From assembly GCA_023228295.1 (NCBI GenBank), contig JALOBP010000016.1:1-39179 (forward strand): 39,179 nt of DNA, written 5' to 3'. The translations under genes and the position numbers were made by a program. The stretch is from Methanoregula sp. GTDB taxonomy: Archaea > Halobacteriota > Methanomicrobia > Methanomicrobiales > Methanospirillaceae. Below are positions 15,600 to 24,438 of this stretch, one piece after another (position 1 is the first letter of the stretch; every line of letters begins with the position of its first letter). The notes under the pieces are model-generated. The model saw only the letters and a program-made list of their open reading frames with translations. It had not been told where the DNA came from and did no database searches.

Positions 15600-16733
15600 T
15601 CACGAAGCCGGATATCCGGCACGGAAATTTTCCCGGGGGATCGTTATCTCGAACCGAACACCATTGCCAGGCTTGCCGTTCTCAGTGATCGTAAGGCTGG
15701 TAATACCCAGGATCTCCCGGGAAAGGTAAAGACCAAAGCCGGTATGCTTGAAGTGCTTGCGGACAAAGATTGCTTCCTTGAACTTTTCCGGCACACCACA
15801 TCCGTCATCGGTATAGATGATCCGGGCGGTATCATCACCGGTTTCCACGGAAAAACTGATCCGGGTCAGGTTTCCACCGCCATGGGAAAGGGTGTTGTCG
15901 ATAAGATTGTAGAAGACCTTCTCAAGCATCGGGTCTGCATATATCGAGAGATTACCCGTCTCGACAGAGAGCGTAATGGCAGGGAGGGCAAGGGTGGCAA
16001 CAGCAGCGTCTACAGCATCTTTGACATTAAACCACTGGGGAGAATCGATGCCGAGTTCCTGGTAGTCCTTGGTAAACTGGGCATATGCATTGACCGACTC
16101 GATGATCTTTTCCTGGATATTGAGATAATCCTGGATTTTTGGATCCGGGTAATCCTCCCTCATCATTGCCAGGTATGCACTGAGACCCATCATTTTGTTG
16201 ATCAGGTCATGGCGGGTTATATTCGAGAGGAGATTGAGTTTCTTGTTTGCATGGGCAAGGGCAACGGCATACCGGTTTAACTCTGATTCATGGAACTGCA
16301 TCTCCTGCTCAATCACCAGGTGTTCGGTCATATCCTCAACAAAGGCCTCAATCACCTTTACCGGGCTCCCGGGAGAGTTCAGTTTCCATACCTGGATCGA
16401 TACCCAGATCTCCGATCCATCCTTTCGTTTCAGGAATGTCTTCCGGTCGGAAATACACCCATCCCGCACAATATCTCCGGTCAGGTTTTCAACATCCTCC
16501 GGGTGGATAAAAAGGTCAGACATGAACATACCGGAAAGTTCGCCCGCATGATCGTAACCGAGCATCCGGGCGAGAACCGGGTTTGCCGAAAGGACACGAT
16601 TGTTCCCGGCAGATGTCACCTGGATCATGCCAAGATGGATATGGTCTGCCATTGTCCTGAATCTCAGGCCATAATCCAGCAGTAGTTCCCTCGCGATCTC
16701 ATCACACTCCGGGAGGTCGATTCCGTTTACCAT
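15600..16733 (-). CDS. PAS-domain sensor histidine kinase (cytosolic)
   Basis: A 377-residue kinase without membrane helices. Residues 25-140 form a PAS domain (IQVTSAGNNRVLSANPVLARMLGYD) with a PAC tail ending in FVEDMTEH. The DHp helix carries the phosphorylation histidine H175 in NITRHDLINKMMGL, of the HD[LI]xN type common in Methanomicrobiales kinases. The ATP-binding domain shows the N box NLIDNTLSHGG (about 285-295), G1 DDGCGVPE (about 316-323) and G2 GFGLYLSREIL. All catalytic boxes are intact. No response regulator is nearby. Its kinase half closely resembles the broken kinase gene at 31101-33806, so the two are probably paralogues. Confidence 0.9.
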   Translation of the reverse strand: MVNGIDLPECDEIARELLLDYGLRFRTMADHIHLGMIQVTSAGNNRVLSANPVLARMLGYDHAGELSGMFMSDLFIHPEDVENLTGDIVRDGCISDRKTFLKRKDGSEIWVSIQVWKLNSPGSPVKVIEAFVEDMTEHLVIEQEMQFHESELNRYAVALAHANKKLNLLSNITRHDLINKMMGLSAYLAMMREDYPDPKIQDYLNIQEKIIESVNAYAQFTKDYQELGIDSPQWFNVKDAVDAAVATLALPAITLSVETGNLSIYADPMLEKVFYNLIDNTLSHGGGNLTRISFSVETGDDTARIIYTDDGCGVPEKFKEAIFVRKHFKHTGFGLYLSREILGITSLTITENGKPGNGVRFEITIPRENFRAGYPAS

Positions 16734-16961
16734 CGATATTCAATCTTGGACGTGAATGCTTTAGAGGTTTCCTTTTGATTTTGGTATTTTATCCGGACGG
16801 GCCGGCAAAACTGGGCGGTCTTCCTGAGGGGCAGCCGTTTCCCCTTAATCAAGATCAGGCAAGTAATCAGACAGTATTGCGGCCCTGCGAATCCGTTAAA
16901 CCACCCAGGGGGAATAGTTCATCTGGTATGCACCGGCATTGATCTGTAGGAGAGATCAAGG

Positions 16962-18200
16962 GTGGTGCCAGATACTATCATAATCGGAGCCGGACCGGCC
17001 GGGCTCTTCTGTGCGATCCATGCTGCCACAGCCGGCTGCCATGTCCTCGTGCTCGAGAAGAACGAAGAACCCGGCGCCAAGCTCCTGCTGGCCGGAACCG
17101 GGCAGTGTAATCTCACGCATGACGGGGATATCCGTAAATTCGCCCTGCGTTACGGCGACCACGGGAAATTTATCAGGCCGGCCCTGATGTCATTTCCCAA
17201 CAAGAACCTCATGGATTTTTTCCACAAACGCGGGCTTGCGATGGTGACAGAAGAGAACGGGAAAGTCTTCCCGGTAACCCGGAAGTCTTCGGACGTGCTG
17301 GCAGTTCTCCTTGCCGAGTGCATGAAGCAGGGCGTAACAATCCGTTGCAATGAGCCGGTGACCGGGATCGTCCGGGCCGGCGATTCGTTCACGGTCACGA
17401 CAGTCTCCGCATCGTACCAGGCCGGGACAGTTGTCATTACGACCGGGGGAGCATCGTACCCCCAGTGCGGGACGACCGGGGACGGGTACCGCCTTGCAGG
17501 AAGCCTCGGCCAGCCGGTGACGGAGATCGCCCCTGCGTTAGCACCGCTCCTGATACGCCCGTTCCCGTTCGCGAGCCTCTCCGGGATCTCATTTGAGGGT
17601 ATGCACTTCTCGGTCTGGCGCGGGGGAAAGAAAGTTTCTGACTACACGGGTGATGTCCTCTTCACCCATCTTGGGCTCTCGGGCCCGGGTATCCTTGATG
17701 CTTCGCGGGGCATCATGCCCGGCGACATCGTCCGGCTCTCGTTTGCGGGCCCGATGCGGCGCGATGAATTTACCACTGAACTTATCCAGAGGGCTGCGGA
17801 GAATCCCGGCTGGCAGATCGGCACGATCCTTGCCAAGTACCCGATCCCGGAGCGGCTTAACCGGAAACTGCTCCAGCTCTCGGGGATCCCGGACGATCTC
17901 ACGTGCGCCCACTTCTCTGCGGAAAAACGGTCCGCGCTGATCGCGAACTGCACGGAGTTTCCGCTCGTTGTCACCGCGCTTGGGGAATTCAAGATTGCGA
18001 TGGCAACCCGGGGCGGTGTTGCGCTGGATGGCGTGAACTCAAAGACCATGGAATCGAAGATCGTTCCCGGCCTCTTCTTCGCGGGCGAAGTGCTGGATAT
18101 CGATGGCGATACCGGCGGCTACAATCTCCAGGCTGCCTTCTCGACCGGCTACCTTGCGGCTGAGGGGATCCGTAAGCGTCAGGGCCATACCGGATCATGA
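16962..18200 (+). CDS. BaiN/HI0933-type NAD(P)/FAD-dependent oxidoreductase
   Basis: A 412-residue soluble flavoprotein. Residues 3-20 hold the Rossmann dinucleotide motif (IIIGAGPAGLFCAIHAA), followed by EKNEEPGAKLLLAGTGQCNLTH, a signature of the HI0933/BaiN family, and the second FAD motif near the C-terminus (GLFFAGEVLDIDGDTGGYNLQAAFSTGYLA). Family members bind FAD and are proposed reductases of unsaturated rings; no substrate is known for archaeal members. The start may be GTG 16962 or GTG 16965; a GGAG ribosome site (16949-16952) lies in the loop of a small hairpin formed by GATCT and AGATC (16941-16957). It is preceded by a 228-base divergent gap. Confidence 0.9.
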   Translation: MVPDTIIIGAGPAGLFCAIHAATAGCHVLVLEKNEEPGAKLLLAGTGQCNLTHDGDIRKFALRYGDHGKFIRPALMSFPNKNLMDFFHKRGLAMVTEENGKVFPVTRKSSDVLAVLLAECMKQGVTIRCNEPVTGIVRAGDSFTVTTVSASYQAGTVVITTGGASYPQCGTTGDGYRLAGSLGQPVTEIAPALAPLLIRPFPFASLSGISFEGMHFSVWRGGKKVSDYTGDVLFTHLGLSGPGILDASRGIMPGDIVRLSFAGPMRRDEFTTELIQRAAENPGWQIGTILAKYPIPERLNRKLLQLSGIPDDLTCAHFSAEKRSALIANCTEFPLVVTALGEFKIAMATRGGVALDGVNSKTMESKIVPGLFFAGEVLDIDGDTGGYNLQAAFSTGYLAAEGIRKRQGHTGS

Positions 18201-18311
18201 GAGAAAGGGGAGTGGTTTCACCACCATAAAAATTACATAGCGGAAATTCCCTGGCAACACGAAACCATTATAGCGGTCCATTGCCATTGAAGCCGATGAA
18301 CCGTAAGAGAT

Positions 18312-18321
18312 ATTTATAAAA
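18312..18321 (+). promoter_or_regulatory. TATA box of the TPR lipoprotein gene
   Basis: ATTTATAAAA is centred about 23 bases before ATG 18340, implying a leaderless mRNA. Confidence 0.6.
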
Positions 18322-18339
18322 AAAATAAAATGTGTATCA

Positions 18340-18837
18340 ATGAAACGGGTTGCGGTTTTTTTCATCCTGATAATAATCATGAGCATTTCCTGCGGCTGCA
18401 TCATGAACAGTGGCAATCCGTTCCCGGGATTTAGCGGGCAAACGACACCGGCCACAGGTGAGGGTATGACCTACGGCCCGACAGGGCTGATGATTGCGTT
18501 CCGGGAAGCGGACATATCCACGTCATCCCCGGACGCAAAAGAGCAGCTGAAAACCGGGCTCTCGTACCTGATGCAATACAACCAGCCGAATGAATCCCTC
18601 CGGTATTTTGACGAGGCACTGGCGATCGACCCCGCGTTTGGTGAAGCCTGGCTGTCAAAAGCGGTTGCCTACAACAACATGGGACAATACGCCGACGCAA
18701 TTGCCTGTTATGATAAGGCTCTGGAGATCGAACCCGACAATGTTGCAATCTGGAGGATGAAAGGTATGACACTCCAGAATTCCGGTAAACCGGATGAAGC
18801 GGCGGAATGTTTCCGTAAGGAAACGGAGTTGTCCTGA
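18340..18837 (+). CDS. TPR-repeat lipoprotein
   Basis: A 165-residue exported protein. Residues 1-19 form a hydrophobic signal segment ending in a lipobox-like ISCGC (cysteines at 18 and 20), so the mature protein is probably lipid-anchored outside the membrane. After a proline/glycine/threonine-rich spacer (about 22-60), two or three tetratricopeptide repeats follow: SLRYFDEALAIDPAFGEAW, AIACYDKALEIEPDNVAIW and a partial third ending ECFRKETELS. The protein probably binds another surface protein; no partner is evident. The repeats resemble those of the larger surface TPR protein at 3787-4776. Confidence 0.85.
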   Translation: MKRVAVFFILIIIMSISCGCIMNSGNPFPGFSGQTTPATGEGMTYGPTGLMIAFREADISTSSPDAKEQLKTGLSYLMQYNQPNESLRYFDEALAIDPAFGEAWLSKAVAYNNMGQYADAIACYDKALEIEPDNVAIWRMKGMTLQNSGKPDEAAECFRKETELS

Positions 18838-18950
18838 GGGGAGCACTGATCCCACCTCCGCAGGGTTTATCTCCGGAACATTACCTATCCAAAACCCTGA
18901 TCCGGGCCCGGTAAAAATCTTTCCGGCCATCAAGACACTACAAAGATAAC

Positions 18951-19937
18951 ATGGTAAACAGCAAACTCATACCGACAGGTGTACCTCCGTACATGGCACA
19001 ACAGATTCCCTCCATCCAAAAATGCCGGCCGTTCCTCAAATGGGCCGGGGGCAAAACCCAACTTCTCGACGCGTTTGGCCGGAGCCTGCCGGAAGAATTG
19101 TCAGGGGGGAAAATTACGAATTATGTCGAGCCGTTCATGGGCGGGGGAGCGGTCTTCTTTTCTCTCAACCAGCAACATACATTCAGGCAGCGCACGGTCT
19201 GCGATGCCAACGAGGAACTGGTCCTCACGTACCGGGTGATCAAACGGTCCGTTGAAGATCTTATTGCAGAACTCCGGACACTGGAATCAGAATACCATGT
19301 GCGCACCGAGCGGGAACGGGAATCATTCTATTACAAGGTCCGTGGCGCGTTCAATGATTCCCTCCCGGACATTAATTTCCGGAATTATGGTTCCGCATGG
19401 GTGGATCGGGCAGCCCGTATCATTTTCCTGAACCGCACGTGTTACAACGGACTCTTCCGGGTGAACCGGAAAGGTGGGTTCAATGTCCCGTTCGGGCGGT
19501 ACAAAAAACCCGAGATCCTCAACGAAGACAATTTGCGAAATGTTGCAGAAATGCTCCATGCCACCCGGATCATCCACGGGGATTTTACCACGTGCGGGAA
19601 ATTTGTGGATGGCAAAACCTTCGTCTATCTCGATCCGCCCTACCGCCCGCTGAACAGGACATCGTCGTTTACGTCGTATTCGCGGGGAGGATTCTGTGAT
19701 GAAGACCAGATGCGCCTTGCAGAGTTTTTCAAAAAAATCGATGCAAAGGGTGCAAAGATCATGCTGAGCAATTCCGATCCGAGAAATGAGAATCCGAATG
19801 ATTCATACTTCGATGAGCTCTTCGCGGATTATACCATCCGGCGCGTTCCTGCCCGGCGCATCATCAACTGCAACGGCTCCCGCCGGGGCAATATCAGCGA
19901 ACTTATCATCACCAATTACCCGGTAAAAACCGTGTGA
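18951..19937 (+). CDS. Dam-type adenine-N6 DNA methyltransferase (D12 class)
   Basis: A 328-residue enzyme with all D12-class motifs in order: the AdoMet-binding segment FLKWAGGKTQLL (residues 28-39), EPFMGGGAVFFSL (60-72), CDANEELVLTY (84-94), FLNRTCYNGLFRVNRKGGFNVPFGRYKKP (159-187) and the catalytic DPPY at 228-231. This is the group of Dam and M.DpnII, which usually methylate GATC; the target here is inferred from family only. An alternative start at ATG 18993, 12 bases after AGGTG, would remove 14 residues before the conserved core. No restriction endonuclease gene flanks it, so it looks like a solitary methylase. It is convergent with the PsiE-like gene across 123 bases of non-coding DNA. 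Confidence 0.9.
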   Translation: MVNSKLIPTGVPPYMAQQIPSIQKCRPFLKWAGGKTQLLDAFGRSLPEELSGGKITNYVEPFMGGGAVFFSLNQQHTFRQRTVCDANEELVLTYRVIKRSVEDLIAELRTLESEYHVRTERERESFYYKVRGAFNDSLPDINFRNYGSAWVDRAARIIFLNRTCYNGLFRVNRKGGFNVPFGRYKKPEILNEDNLRNVAEMLHATRIIHGDFTTCGKFVDGKTFVYLDPPYRPLNRTSSFTSYSRGGFCDEDQMRLAEFFKKIDAKGAKIMLSNSDPRNENPNDSYFDELFADYTIRRVPARRIINCNGSRRGNISELIITNYPVKTV

Positions 19938-20060
19938 CCTGGTGTTACGGGAACAATTCGTGAACGGGAAAAACTAAGACATGAAACCCCGCAATTTAAA
20001 AAAAAAACGGCACGTGATGAATCCAAAAAACAAAATGCCCGCGGGTGAGGGCTGCCCCCC

Positions 20061-20513
20061 TCACTCCTTCTTCTCTTCCGATAACCCGCCCTGCCCGATT
20101 GTAAGCCCCGCCTTCTTGATCATGTAATACCCGGCCGAAAGCCCGACAACGATGACGCCGATGCCCATCATCTCGAAGCCGTATTCAATACCGGTCATGC
20201 CGGTCGGGTCGAGCAGGATGACCTTCCGGGCCACCGCGATGATGGCAAGGAGGACCACGATCTCGACATGGATTGCGTTCTCCTTGAAATAGGCCTTGAT
20301 GGTGTCAAGGAGTTCGACACCGATGAGCACCAGCAGGAAGGCGCCAAGCACGAGGATCATCTCATGGGCCTGGAGTATACCTGGTGATTCTGTCACCAGG
20401 GTTGTGAACATGAGAAGGACCAAGTCAAAAACAGCCGTAACCAGGACCACCATGAGCAGGATCATCAGCGCCGCATAGATTCCTTTCTCGAATTTATTGA
20501 CAATCTCTATCAT
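20061..20513 (-). CDS. PsiE-like membrane protein
   Basis: A 150-residue protein with four hydrophobic helices (about 14-36, 48-66, 82-97 and 110-130), matching the phosphate-starvation-inducible PsiE family (IYAALMILLMVVLVTAVFDLVLLMF, then VLGAFLLVLIGVELLDTIKAYFKE, then VLLAIIAVARKVILLD). The function of this family is not known. Its start overlaps the cobA stop by four bases, so it is the last gene of the tetrapyrrole operon and translationally coupled to it, at a place where many archaea have hemD. The family assignment is good; a link to tetrapyrroles is only positional. Confidence 0.85.
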   Translation of the reverse strand: MIEIVNKFEKGIYAALMILLMVVLVTAVFDLVLLMFTTLVTESPGILQAHEMILVLGAFLLVLIGVELLDTIKAYFKENAIHVEIVVLLAIIAVARKVILLDPTGMTGIEYGFEMMGIGVIVVGLSAGYYMIKKAGLTIGQGGLSEEKKE

Positions 20514-21277
20514 TTCTTTTCATCCCCGAATGGGATAAGATCCTTAAGTGCCGGGTCGTACAGGTTCACGACATCGCCGATGACGATGACGGCCGGCGGC
20601 TTCACGCCCGCGTTCTTTGCAATGCCGGCGATATCAGCAAGGGTGCCGGTCGTGATCCGGCGGTCCTTTCGCAGGCCGCGCTCGATGATGGCGACCGGTG
20701 TTGCTCCGGCTTTGCCGTTCTGCACGAGCATTTCTGCAATCTTTCCAAGGTTGGCAACCCCCATAAGGATGACGATAGTCCCGCGGAGCTGCGCTAAGAG
20801 TTTCCAGTCGAGTGCCGGCTCGGGCCGGGTCGGGTCCTCGTTGCCGGTCAGGATCGTGACCTGCGACGCGTACTTCCGGTGCGTCAGCGGTATGCCCATC
20901 GATGCGGGAACCGCAAGGGCGCTCGTTATGCCCGGCACCATCTCGACTGCAATTCCCGCCGCACGGACCGTCTCCAGTTCCTCGCCGCCCCGGCCGAACA
21001 TGAACGGGTCGCCACCCTTAAGCCGGACCACAAGGTTTCCTTTCTTGGCCCGGTCCACCATCAGCGCTTCGATCTCATCCTGTTCAAGGATGTGCTTCCC
21101 GCCATACTTGCCGCAGTCGATCTTCTCCGCCCGTTCGGGCAGAGTAGCGAGAATCTCCTCGCCTGGCAGCTGGTCGTAGAGCACAACATCTGCCATGTCA
21201 ATAACCGCACGGCCCCGCTGCGTCAGCAGTCCTTCGCTTCCCGGGCCTGAGCCCACCAGATATACCTTACCCGCCAT
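20510..21277 (-). CDS. cobA: Uroporphyrinogen-III C-methyltransferase
   Basis: This enzyme methylates uroporphyrinogen III twice with S-adenosylmethionine to give precorrin-2, the branch point to F430, cobalamin and siroheme. The 255-residue protein has the family signatures: GSGPGSEGLLTQRG at 9-22, RLKGGDPFMFGRGGEE at about 83-98, and VPGITSALAVPASMGIPLTHR at about 112-132. It is the single-domain form, without a fused HemD domain. Its start overlaps hemC by 11 bases and its end overlaps the PsiE-like gene by 4, so translation is coupled. Confidence 0.95.
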   Translation of the reverse strand: MAGKVYLVGSGPGSEGLLTQRGRAVIDMADVVLYDQLPGEEILATLPERAEKIDCGKYGGKHILEQDEIEALMVDRAKKGNLVVRLKGGDPFMFGRGGEELETVRAAGIAVEMVPGITSALAVPASMGIPLTHRKYASQVTILTGNEDPTRPEPALDWKLLAQLRGTIVILMGVANLGKIAEMLVQNGKAGATPVAIIERGLRKDRRITTGTLADIAGIAKNAGVKPPAVIVIGDVVNLYDPALKDLIPFGDEKK

Positions 21278-22157
21278 ACGTGATCCCCAGTTTTGTATAT
21301 GCCTCGTTGATCAGGTCCGATGCCCGGCCCTTCAGGATCCGGCCCTGCTCCCGTGCTTCCTTAAACGACGTAACGTCCGCCTCGATCCGCTCGGTGCGGG
21401 TACCATCAAGGGAGAGCACCTCCGCGATCAGGTGACCGTCCCGGCAGAAAATCCCAAGGGGAGTGAAACACCCGCCGCCCAGTTCCTCCATCACGGCCCG
21501 CTCATACATCACATCGATCCGGGTCTTGGCATGGTCGAGCGCCGAAAGCATCTCGCGCAGTGACGGGTCGGCCCTGGCAACCACCGCGATGGTCCCCTGG
21601 TTGGGAGAAGGCACAAATTTTGCCGGGTCGAGACGTTCGCCTTTGATCTCAAGCCCGAGCCGCTGGAGGCCGGCCTCAGCGAGAAGGATTGCATCGTACT
21701 CCTTCTCCGCAAGCTTGCGCAGGCGGGTATCGACATTGCCCCGGAGATCCTGGATCATAAGGGCCGGGTTATGCCGGAGAAGCTGGGCCCTGCGCCGCGT
21801 GCTGGACGTGCCAAGAACGCGAACTGCATCGAATGTGTCATGGTATGCAACAAAATCCGACGGGGAGTCACGTTCGAGGATGGCAGCCGTGACAAGCCCG
21901 GCCGGGCGGAAGGCAGGAATGTCCTTCATACTGTGCACCGCGCAATCGATCCGGCCTTCAAGGATCGCATCATCAAGCGCCCGCACGAACACACCCTGCC
22001 CGCCGATCTCGTGGAGCGGGACACCGGTCGTGGTGTCGCCCTGCGTGGCAATGATCTCGTACTGTGCGTCGATGCCGAGATGGGCAAGCTTCCCTACTAC
22101 GTTCCTGGTCTGGGCAAGGGCAAGCTTGCTGCCCCGTGTGCCGATTGTTACCGGCAT
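21267..22157 (-). CDS. hemC: Hydroxymethylbilane synthase (porphobilinogen deaminase)
   Basis: Joins four porphobilinogen units into the linear tetrapyrrole hydroxymethylbilane. The 296-residue protein shows IGTRGSKLALAQT at the start, VHSMKDIP at 74-81, the arginine cluster TSSTRRRAQL at about 117-126, DLRGNVDTRL at 137-146, and C230 in ELGGGCFTPLG, the cysteine that carries the dipyrromethane cofactor. It overlaps hemL by 10 bases upstream and cobA by 11 downstream. All catalytic features are present. Confidence 0.96.
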   Translation of the reverse strand: MPVTIGTRGSKLALAQTRNVVGKLAHLGIDAQYEIIATQGDTTTGVPLHEIGGQGVFVRALDDAILEGRIDCAVHSMKDIPAFRPAGLVTAAILERDSPSDFVAYHDTFDAVRVLGTSSTRRRAQLLRHNPALMIQDLRGNVDTRLRKLAEKEYDAILLAEAGLQRLGLEIKGERLDPAKFVPSPNQGTIAVVARADPSLREMLSALDHAKTRIDVMYERAVMEELGGGCFTPLGIFCRDGHLIAEVLSLDGTRTERIEADVTSFKEAREQGRILKGRASDLINEAYTKLGITYGG

Positions 22158-23398
22158 TGGATATACGCCTGTACGATGGTGGCGAGGTCGTCGTCGGTAT
22201 GCGCTGCCGAGAGGAAATTGGTCTCAAACTGGGACGGGGGCAGGAAGACTTTTGTGTCCAGCATCTTCTTCCAGAACGTGCCGAATGCTGCCGTGTCGCA
22301 TTCTTTCGCTTCGCGGTAATTCTTCGGGGGTGTTTTCCTGAAGAAATACTTGAACATCGAGCCGAGCCGGACAAACGAACCATTCGCGGGACTGCCAAAC
22401 GATTCTTCCATGGCCCGGGTCTTTTCATCGAGATCGCGGTAAATCTCGACATTATCGTGGAGATACTGGACTGTGGCAATGCCGGCCGTTAAGGAAAGCG
22501 GATTGCCGGAGAAGGTACCGGCCTGGTACACCGGCCCCTGCGGTGCAACCCATTCCATGATCTCACGCCGTCCGCCAAAGGCGCCGATGGGAAGACCGCC
22601 ACCAATGATCTTGCCAAGCGTGGTGAGGTCGGGCTGTACACCATACAACACCTGCACCCCGCCGATACCGAGACGGTAGCCGGTGATTACCTCGTCGAAG
22701 ATCAGGAGGACATCGTGAGCTTTTGTTATCTCGCGGATCTCCCTGAGGTAATTCTCTTCAGGAAGAATCGGACCGATATTACCGAGTACCGGTTCAATGA
22801 TGAGCGCTGCCACGTCGCGGTTGATAGTGAGGAGGGATTCAAGCGCATCGGGATCATTGTAAGGTACCTGCCGCGTGTGGGCCACGAGATCGGCAAGCAC
22901 ACCAGCCGAGTCCGGGACGCCCATCGTGGTTGCGCCCGAGCCGGCTTTGACAAGCACCGCATCGTGGGCGCCATGAAACCCGCCCTCGACCTTGATGATG
23001 TCCTTCCTGCCGGTATACCCGCGGGCAACACGGATCGCTGCCATCGTGGCTTCTGAACCGCTCGAGACAAAGCGGACCATGTCCATGCCGGGGTGGTCCT
23101 GCGTAATCAGTTTTGCAAACACCGGCTCAAACGGGGAGGGAGTGCCATAAAGCCACCCCAGATCCAGCTGGTTGGTGATCGCCCGCCGGATCTGCTGGGG
23201 CGCATGGCCGAGGATCAGCGGGCCGTACGCAAGGCAGCAGTCAATGAGTACGGCGCCGTCAACCGTGGTCAGGTGCGCCCCGCTTGCATAAGCCGTGTAG
23301 AACGGGTAGGGCTTGATCGCCCGCACCGGGCTGCTCACGCCACCGGGCATCAGGCATTGGGCTTCGGTGAACAGGTCTTTGCTGGTATTGTAATTCAT
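22148..23398 (-). CDS. hemL: Glutamate-1-semialdehyde 2,1-aminomutase
   Basis: A pyridoxal-phosphate enzyme that converts glutamate-1-semialdehyde to 5-aminolevulinate in the C5 pathway. The 416-residue protein has normal length, with FVSSGSEATMAAIRVARGYT (about 110-129), the cofactor aspartate in LLIFDEVITGYR (231-242) and the Schiff-base lysine K263 in TTLGKIIGGGLPIGA. Its ATG directly follows the hemB stop codon and is served by an AGGTGG ribosome site inside the hemB end, so hemB and hemL are tightly coupled. Confidence 0.96.
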   Translation of the reverse strand: MNYNTSKDLFTEAQCLMPGGVSSPVRAIKPYPFYTAYASGAHLTTVDGAVLIDCCLAYGPLILGHAPQQIRRAITNQLDLGWLYGTPSPFEPVFAKLITQDHPGMDMVRFVSSGSEATMAAIRVARGYTGRKDIIKVEGGFHGAHDAVLVKAGSGATTMGVPDSAGVLADLVAHTRQVPYNDPDALESLLTINRDVAALIIEPVLGNIGPILPEENYLREIREITKAHDVLLIFDEVITGYRLGIGGVQVLYGVQPDLTTLGKIIGGGLPIGAFGGRREIMEWVAPQGPVYQAGTFSGNPLSLTAGIATVQYLHDNVEIYRDLDEKTRAMEESFGSPANGSFVRLGSMFKYFFRKTPPKNYREAKECDTAAFGTFWKKMLDTKVFLPPSQFETNFLSAAHTDDDLATIVQAYIQCR

Positions 23399-24391
23399 CT
23401 AAAGCCACCTTGCGACATCGGCCGCAAAATACGTGATGATCAGGTCTGCTCCTGCACGTTTGATGCAGGTCAGGCTCTCGATCACCGTTTCTTTCTCTTT
23501 CAGCCAGCCATTTGCAGCAGCGCTTTTTATCATGGAATATTCCCCGCTGACCTGGTACGCGGCTACGGGAAGCCCCATCGTTGCAACCTCTGCAAGGATG
23601 TCAAGATAGAACCCGGCTGGTTTTACCATCAGGATATCTGCACCTTCTTCGACATCGAGCTGGGATTCAAGGATCGCCTCGCGGCGGTTTGCAGGATTGA
23701 TCTGGTACGTGGTGCGATCACCAAAGGAAAACCCGGAGTCCGCTGCTTCCCGGAACGGCCCGTAGAGCGCGGACGCGAACTTGGTGGAATAGGACATGAT
23801 AAGGACTTCCTCAAAGCCGGCCTCATCGAGCGCCGTGCGGATCGAACCTACCATGCCGTCCAGCATGCAGGAAGGGGCGACTATGTCCGCCCCGCTCTCG
23901 GCATGGCTGATGGCAATCCGGTTCATGAGTTCGAGCGAAGGATCGTTGAGAAGGTCAATACCGTACCGGGTCTGGCCGATGATCCCGCAGTGCCCGTGAT
24001 CGGTATACTCGCAGGCGCAGACATCGGTGATGACTACCATCTCGGGGACGGTTGCCTTGACCTTGCGCACCGCCTGCTGGACAACTCCATCCGGATCATA
24101 CGCGGAACTGCCGGCCGCATCCTTCTCTTTGGGGATGCCGAAGAGCAGGACCGAACGGATGCCAAGATTCCAGAGATCGAGGGCAACCGATGCAATGCCG
24201 GAGACCGGGTAACGAAACTGGCCGGGCATTGCCTCGAGTGGCTTTGGTTTTGTTATCAGTTCATCCACAAAGAGCGGGGCGATAAGATCGTTTTTGGAGA
24301 TCGAGACCTCGCGCAGGAGCGGCTGGATATGCCGCGACCGCGACCGCCGCATCCGTCGTTTGGGAAAAATGCTCACTCCGTCACACTCCAC
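23399..24391 (-). CDS. hemB: Porphobilinogen synthase, zinc-dependent type
   Basis: Condenses two 5-aminolevulinates to porphobilinogen. The 330-residue protein carries the zinc site DVCACEYTDHGHCG with C125, C127 and C135, and the two active-site lysines K204 (YSTKFASALYG) and K257 (MVKPAGF). The start may be GTG 24391 or GTG 24376; the second gives MSIFPKRRMRRSR, closer to relatives as I remember them, and has GGAGTG just upstream. A TTTTAAAAAAC box at about 24407-24417 on the coding strand fits either start. This gene heads the operon hemB-hemL-hemC-cobA-psiE-like. Confidence 0.95.
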   Translation of the reverse strand: MECDGVSIFPKRRMRRSRSRHIQPLLREVSISKNDLIAPLFVDELITKPKPLEAMPGQFRYPVSGIASVALDLWNLGIRSVLLFGIPKEKDAAGSSAYDPDGVVQQAVRKVKATVPEMVVITDVCACEYTDHGHCGIIGQTRYGIDLLNDPSLELMNRIAISHAESGADIVAPSCMLDGMVGSIRTALDEAGFEEVLIMSYSTKFASALYGPFREAADSGFSFGDRTTYQINPANRREAILESQLDVEEGADILMVKPAGFYLDILAEVATMGLPVAAYQVSGEYSMIKSAAANGWLKEKETVIESLTCIKRAGADLIITYFAADVARWL

Positions 24392-24438
24392 TCTATACTT
24401 GTTACAGTTTTTTAAAATCCATCGTATTTATGGTTATA

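Noticed and set aside
16908..16957. A tRNA-like 5' half (GGGGGAATAGTTCATCTGGT onward)
   Set aside because: No anticodon stem closes and no T arm follows before the BaiN-type gene; the hairpin there only displays the ribosome site.
23093..24415. A 440-codon frame on the plus strand opposite hemB and hemL
   Set aside because: It is the antisense shadow of two strongly conserved genes and shows no recognisable domain.
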